Part shown: positions 60,501 through 64,000 of the stretch, one piece after another
How positions within the stretch are numbered: the stretch's first letter is position 1
Layout of the letters: every line of letters starts with the position of its first letter
Assembly (NCBI GenBank): GCA_016801845.1
Contig: CM028912.1
Location: 24,530,186-24,594,185 of the forward strand
Length of the DNA: 64,000 nucleotides
Source of the DNA: Polydactylus sextarius
Lineage: Eukaryota; Chordata; Actinopteri; Polynemidae
Direction: 5' to 3'
Translations under genes and position numbers: made by a program
Notes under the pieces: generated by a model
What the model was told of the DNA's origin: nothing
What the model saw: the letters and a program-made list of their open reading frames with translations, nothing else
Databases searched by the model: none

Positions 60501-61279
60501 GAGTTCTTGCTGAAAAAAAAGGCCTTGATGATATTATTATTGATTATTACAATGGCTACTGATTATTTTTCTGTTAATCTGTTAATTCATGTTGTTTTGG
60601 ATGATGAGCAAACATAACTTTTTGATTGGCATTACTTTAAAAACATATCATTAATACATGAAAAGTTTCTAGCATCAGTCCCTACAGAGGCTGTTGAATT
60701 TCTTCTTTACATCATCATTTACTCAGTTTAATATCCAACACCTGAAAATATTAGGAAACATTATTATTTGTGAAATTTAAATTGATTGTTGAATGAATAA
60801 ATCAAATGAATCAACGAATTGTTTCAGCTCTATAATGATTTGACCTTTAATTATACATCATTTATATCTTCAATATAACATCATGCTGATTCTGGTTTAA
60901 AGATATTTGGCATAGAGAGTTAGAGAAGAACCTGTACCAGCGCAAGCTGTTAACTGAAGGGGAAATTTCAGATTAGATCCTAAAAATTAACGGCAGTTTG
61001 TCAGTTAACGAGCTCTGGCTCTATTACAGGATTCATTGAGGTTAATTAGCCTAATGCGTTAATTAGTAACTCACCCAGCAGCCCTTCATACTGCTCAATA
61101 GCCAGCACGGCGTTATCCTGTGTGCTGTGGTGGAGGTGGTTCGGCATCTTGGTCATGTTCCAAGGCATGGACCGGCACAGCGGGATCCGCACCGGCTCAC
61201 AGGACGCCGCCCGGACCGCGGCCGGCCACAGCGCGCAGGACACGGCCAGCAGAAACAAGGAGAGTCCCGGGGAGATCAT
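42196..61279 (-). CDS. frzb: Secreted frizzled-related protein 3 (FRZB), with a frame break
   Basis: Seven coding exons on the minus strand: 61075-61279 (ATG at 61279), 49261-49509, 46231-46278, 44671-44736, 42552-42757, 42394-42457 and 42196-42270 (TGA at 42196-42198). The total is 913 nt, one more than a multiple of three; the surplus base is in the 42552-42757 exon near 42707. Ignoring it gives about 303 aa; human is 325. A signal peptide covers about residues 1-24. The frizzled cysteine-rich domain follows with ten cysteines, from SCEPVRIPLC to DRGVCIS. An NTR domain starts at RCKCK. FRZB is secreted and binds Wnt ligands through the CRD, antagonising their signalling. The convergent arrangement with dnajc10 matches what I recall of human 2q32. 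Confidence 0.93.
42552..42757 (-). pseudogene. frzb: frzb NTR-domain exon with a one-base frame break
   Basis: After the acceptor CTTCAG (42758), the first frame reads VIRARVHEVRNRGLEPT, aligning with the start of the human NTR exon. The conserved continuation AVVEVKEVLKSSLVNIPKD and CLCPPLNPGEEYLIMGYE lies in the next frame. The switch is at about 42707, where ACA-G-GCA carries one extra G. The Cys expected in the KCHDVT-like segment is also replaced (CGC GGC, Arg-Gly). Read without correction, the product stops a few codons into the 42394-42457 exon. This may be an assembly error, a real allele, or part of a broken gene; the rest of frzb looks intact. Confidence 0.75.
42758..44670 (-). other. 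frzb: frzb intron upstream of the NTR exon
   Basis: A non-coding intron of 1.9 kb. It contains one fragment of a dispersed family at about 42890-42950 (GCTGACAAATCCAGCCTCTT), also seen at 51885 and 61975. A CT-rich tract lies at 42950-43030. Confidence 0.7.
44671..46278 (-). CDS. frzb: frzb CRD-NTR linker exons
   Basis: Exon 46231-46278 (48 nt) encodes ESSPDFPMDSNNFHCRG-type linker, with the last Gly/Asp codon split. Exon 44671-44736 (66 nt) encodes DRCKCKAVRMMMKTYVKNNY NY, the start of the NTR domain with its CKC pair. Both have canonical junctions in matching phase and were found through splice-frame continuity with the CRD exon. Confidence 0.9.
45030..45235 (-). repeat. Dispersed repeat, fullest copy of a three-member family
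   Basis: The two halves of this segment match, in reverse complement, 13186-13280 and 32055-32180 respectively. The halves are contiguous here, indicating that the other two are fragments of the same element. Confidence 0.7.
45484..46127. mobile_element. MITE with ~26-bp terminal inverted repeats and TA ends
   Basis: The left end reads TACTGTATTGGCCTAAATAT and onward. The right end is its imperfect inverse (TCGGGTCAATACAGTA). The element spans about 640 bp inside a frzb intron. It contains a tRNA-like SINE at about 45871-46007, so it was interrupted by a later insertion or captured one. Confidence 0.75.
45871..46007 (+). mobile_element. tRNA-derived SINE-like element
   Basis: An A-box-like TAGTTAGTTGAGTAGCTCTG is followed about 35 bp on by a B-box-like GTTTGAGTCCC. 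The 3' part, TTTCCTGACTCTCTACACTG TCTCTGTTATTAAAGGCAAAA, resembles the tail of fish SINEs as I remember them. It does not fold as a functional tRNA: the anticodon arm is degenerate. Confidence 0.6.
46279..49260 (-). other. frzb: frzb intron 2
   Basis: A non-coding intron of 3.0 kb. A cluster of GGACGTC words occurs at 47970-48035, possibly an old repeat. The open frames at 46394-46630 and 47255-47452 carry no recognisable motif. Confidence 0.7.
49261..49509 (-). CDS. frzb: frzb cysteine-rich domain exon
   Basis: The exon joins exon 1 through a split Gly codon (GLLG|TGCSPD). It carries eight of the ten CRD cysteines: [20 protein letters not shown], then EPIKPCKAVCERAKYGCEPV and ACSELPLYDRGVC. 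An N-glycosylation sequon, NHS, lies in KRYNHSWPDS. The Wnt-binding face of this domain is very close to the human sequence. Confidence 0.96.
52345..52735 (+). mobile_element. Widespread fish repeat with terminal hairpin
   Basis: Contains CCTATCCCAGCTGCTTAAGG, GTCGCAGGGCCACACATAGA, GGGAGGAAACCGGAG and GGGGAGAACATGCAAACTCC, phrases I recognise from a very common teleost repeat. It ends with 25-bp perfectly complementary arms at 52648-52672 and 52703-52727. The element class is not assigned. Confidence 0.75.
54482..54516 (+). repeat. (TA)n microsatellite
   Basis: A TG tract grades into about 30 bp of TA repeats, directly abutting the left end of the dispersed repeat at 54517. Confidence 0.95.
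54517..54664 (+). repeat. Dispersed repeat, copy 2 (partner at 10185)
   Basis: Shares both ends with 10185-10415 but lacks about 90 bp of the middle. It has a small tandem duplication, GGAGAACTGGAGAACTGG. Confidence 0.75.
58220..58269. repeat. Perfect 21-bp inverted repeat (hairpin)
   Basis: Arms 58220-58240 and 58249-58269 are perfectly complementary around an 8-nt loop (AAAGTCAA). The arm core is GTAAGAGACAGCAGAAAA. Confidence 0.95.
58753..59335 (+). repeat. Dispersed ~580-bp repeat, copy 2
   Basis: Near-identical to 26889-27464, in the same orientation, inside frzb intron 1. The similarity stops at ATCGC, after which the flanks are unrelated. Confidence 0.85.
59539..60007. mobile_element. 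MITE with perfect 19-bp terminal inverted repeats
   Basis: TTTAAAGGTGACAGAGAAT at 59539-59557 is exactly inverted at 59989-60007. The 469-bp element has no transposase frame. The TTAA within the TTTAAA ends could be part of a target duplication, but this is not settled. Confidence 0.85.
61075..61279 (-). CDS. frzb: frzb exon 1: signal peptide and CRD start
   Basis: The ATG at 61279 is followed by LSLFLLAVSCALWPAAVRA, a cleavable signal peptide, then SCEPVRIPLCRSMPWNMTKM and HLHHSTQDNAVLAIEQYEGL LG. The donor is CTGG|gtgagt at 61075/61074, phase 1. The exon is GC-rich, which creates long antisense frames on the plus strand that are not genes. Confidence 0.95.
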
Positions 61280-61450
61280 GTTTGGGTCGGTCGGTCGGGG
61301 GAGCTCACGGCTGTCGGTGCTGCTCCGGTGGGGTGTCGCTTATTTACTATTAAATCCAAGTCAGGACGTGATTTTACTGCTGGGTGGAGGTGGTCGTGTG
61401 GCCGCTGTCCGGACTGCAGCAGCAGCTGAGGAAGCGGGAGGAGCCGTTTT
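61280..61450 (-). promoter_or_regulatory. frzb: frzb 5' UTR and core promoter
   Basis: GC-rich sequence upstream of the ATG has a TATA-like TAAATAAG on the minus strand (61339-61346), which would place initiation near 61315. This is inferred from spacing only. Confidence 0.4.
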
Positions 61451-63566
61451 CTTATTCAGACTTTCACCGTCCACCTCCCTCCTCTTCCTCTATCCCTCCT
61501 TCTCTTCAACTCCCCTCCCCTCACCTCTCCTATCTTCCATTAAAACAGACAGATTCCTGTTTGATGAAAAGTCAACAGCAGTAAAGCTGCTCAGAGCTCC
61601 GCATAAAATCAGTGGTTTATTAAAAGACTAACACAACAATCAGCAGTGTTAGTGCTTCATTAGTGCTACAATGACCTGCACAGTATACTTATACTATTTA
61701 CATTTAACCACACTCTACAGGTGAGTTAAGACCTTGCTCGATTTCAGCTGCTGTACTATTTACCAGTGACGCACCAAAACAGCAGACAGATATGGATACA
61801 GGCTGATGTTCCCTTTAGAGTGAATCTTCTGATGTTCTGGTTGTTTCTAGTTTGACACTCAGACTCAGACAGCAGCAGCAACATACACAGATACAAAGTG
61901 TCCTTTGAAGACACTGAATTCGTCAGCTATTTATGTCACAGGGAGCAACCAGGTTGACTCATTGTCAAGGCTTCTTGAAATGCAACCAACAAATCCAGCC
62001 TTCTTTCTCCTCAGCAGCAAAAGCTAAAACGGATGGATCCTGCACAGCTCAACCTATCCTGAGATTCATTTGTGATATGGATGTGCAGTTAAAACTAGAT
62101 ACACATGATACAATTGACGAATCCAGCCTCTGAAGGATGCAACCCTTTATTTGGGACCCAGCTAAACTCGCAATGTCAGTAGTATTTCAATGCTGATAGA
62201 CTGATTGAATTGTTCTGCTTGTTAGAGCTTGTTGAAATATTTTCACCATATGTAGTTCAGGAAGAATTTGTGGCTATTTATGTCTTTGTCTTGACTTTGT
62301 ATGCGACTGCGCCATGTGAACAATTTACTTCAAATTTGGTCTGATTGCAACATAAAGATAAGATCAAGCTCAGTCTAAAAGCTTGGTGGCAGGATATTAT
62401 GAAAAGACATTTGAATGAAGGTGTTTGCTTGGTGAAACAAACCAATCACAGATGTCTGACACACTACATACTGGCCATCCAAGCTGCTGTCAGATAGTTA
62501 GTGAGGCATATACAAAATTTAATCTGTTAATTCATGGACATGAATTCAAAAATTTTGATATCTCAGGTAGCCGGGTGGTGTAATTGGGCCAGTTAAATGG
62601 TTGTGATCTGGCACCAGGTCAGGTAAATGAGTCTAATAATGGATGCCAAATTTGGCCAGATTTATGTTGGTGTAGTTTTTAACAACACATCTACTAGAGG
62701 GCAGCGCTGAGTGCAGAGCTCTGAACTCCAATGTAAGTTTCAAACAATAACAAACATGGTGACGGTGAAGGAGATCCCAGTGATAACAAGAGGCAGTGCT
62801 GTAGACAGTGGTGGTTTGTGTGGCCGTTAAATCCATTACAGTTGGATATTTCTGTTGTCTTCTTCTTCTTTGTTCCTCTCGCTGGTCACAACTGAGCTAT
62901 ACTGTCCAACACTGGCCCGGCGGTTTCTTGTGGTATTACTCTGTTTGCTGCTACTGTTACAGATCACTAAGATCCTTGAAAACGGACCAAATTAGGCACG
63001 TAATGATGGATTAAAGGCTCCGTATGTATCCTGCATAGAGCATAAATGGGCCTTAACTCTTTTTTTGGAATGAAGAAACACTCTCACATTGTTTGTAGCT
63101 TTAAAGTTTTTAAACACAGATTTCTGTTTAAATCTCAGCATGTTTTCTTCATAACGAAACACAAGCAAAAGCCCTGTGTGCACGGTGTAATCAAAACTTA
63201 TCTGAGATAACAGCTATGTCTTAGTTTGAGGGCTAGATGGAAGAGTCATTATACTGTACCTTTGAAGAAAGACCTCAAAGCTTTTAAAAAAGATTTCTAC
63301 ATGTTTCTGTTGCATTGTTCTCTGTTTTACTCTGTCCATATGCTTTCAGATATTTCAGCAACCCTGCCATCCACATATTATGACTGTGAACATCAAGTTG
63401 AAGCAGTGAGTTAACCATTGAAACAGGTGCTGACCAATCAGTGAGCAGACTACCAGTGATGTAACCACCTCGCTGGTTCACTGGCAGATGTTGACCTTTG
63501 ACCCTGGCAGGCTTGTTGCATTAACAGCTTTCTTATTGGTCCATTAAAGTTGAGTATGATGCAGAC

Positions 63567-63612
<46 letters not shown>

Positions 63613-63911
63613 AGTGAATGTGTTTTAGCTGTAACTCAACCCGAACATGGGAAGCTCCTCCAACATCTGACAACCATTACTGCTATCACACACACACACA
63701 CACAGACACATACACACACACACTTAGTCTCTCTGGGTTTTCTGACTCATGGATCAACATGCAGAAAACTGAGTCAGCACTTTCTTCTCAGTTTGTCCTC
63801 CCCCCACTATCGTTCTTTCTTTTTGTTCTCTCAGTTCTCATGATTTCATCCTTGCAAGTGTGTTTGTGTTTCTGACGTAAAAGACTCTTGCATTTGGCAG
63901 GAAGGTCTACA

Positions 63912-64000
<89 letters not shown>
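61451..64000. other. Intergenic upstream of frzb
   Basis: Non-coding sequence with two copies of a dispersed family (61975-62075 and 62105-62150). It ends in (TG)n at 63571-63610, CA-rich at 63690-63722 and a long (CA)n from 63914 to the window edge. No exon was recognised. Confidence 0.6.
63914..64000 (+). repeat. (CA)n microsatellite at window edge
   Basis: A CA tract of at least 85 bp runs off the end of the window. Confidence 0.97.

Larger units (their letters stand above)
49510..61074 (-). other. frzb: frzb intron 1
   Basis: This 11.6-kb intron holds a 40-bp duplicated word at 51371 and 53240, a common fish repeat with a terminal hairpin (52345-52735), a (TA)n tract (54482-54516), dispersed repeats at 54517 and 58753, a perfect hairpin at 58220-58269 and a MITE at 59539-60007. 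No extra exon or nested gene was recognised. Confidence 0.75.

Noticed and set aside
61122..61631. 169-codon open frame on plus strand
   Set aside because: It is antisense to frzb exon 1 and its GC-rich promoter. The minus-strand reading is a clear signal peptide and CRD start, while this frame has no family features.
63571..64000. CRISPR-like or other array
   Set aside because: The periodic sequence is a dinucleotide microsatellite without spacers, in a vertebrate genome.

Overview
This is a vertebrate genomic window, almost certainly from a teleost fish. Its genes are multi-exon with canonical GT-AG introns. The non-coding DNA is full of (CA)n/(TG)n microsatellites and short non-autonomous repeats of the kind common in fish. 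The four recognisable proteins match vertebrate families exon by exon. No bacterial, viral or CRISPR features are present, and most open frames of 60-170 codons here are chance frames in introns, repeats or the opposite strand of exons.

Layout: (1) 1-2.9 kb, minus strand: the 5' part of a NIMA-related kinase, best matched to NEK5, running off the left edge inside the activation loop. (2) 5.08-20.0 kb, minus strand: complete itm2b (BRI2), seven coding exons, about 261 aa, with a first intron of about 9.9 kb. (3) 23.1-35.9 kb, plus strand: complete dnajc10 (ERdj5), one non-coding and 24 coding exons. The conceptual splice gives 791 aa ending in KDEL. (4) 42.2-61.3 kb, minus strand: frzb (sFRP3), seven coding exons, with a first intron of about 11.6 kb. 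Its NTR-domain exon carries one extra nucleotide that breaks the frame. dnajc10 and frzb converge tail to tail; itm2b and dnajc10 diverge head to head across about 3 kb. The last 2.7 kb is non-coding and ends inside a (CA)n tract.

The genes do not form a pathway. NEK5-type kinases are linked to centrosome and cilium biology. ITM2B is a type II membrane protein with a BRICHOS domain and a furin-released peptide. DNAJC10 is an ER disulfide reductase and BiP co-chaperone. FRZB is a secreted Wnt antagonist. From memory, human ITM2B and NEK5 lie on 13q14 and DNAJC10 and FRZB are neighbours on 2q32, so the interval at about 20.0-23.1 kb may join two ancestral blocks.

I see no previously undescribed biological system. 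The observations most worth checking are the frzb frame break (which mimics a 28-nt intron), an apparent extra itm2b intron, CGPC in the third thioredoxin site of dnajc10, a KDEL signal split across an intron, ACGT and X-box-like palindromes near two promoters, near-perfect hairpins, and several families of mobile elements, one with a SINE nested inside another element. Gene identities and motifs come from reading the sequence and recalling the families; no alignment or search was run.
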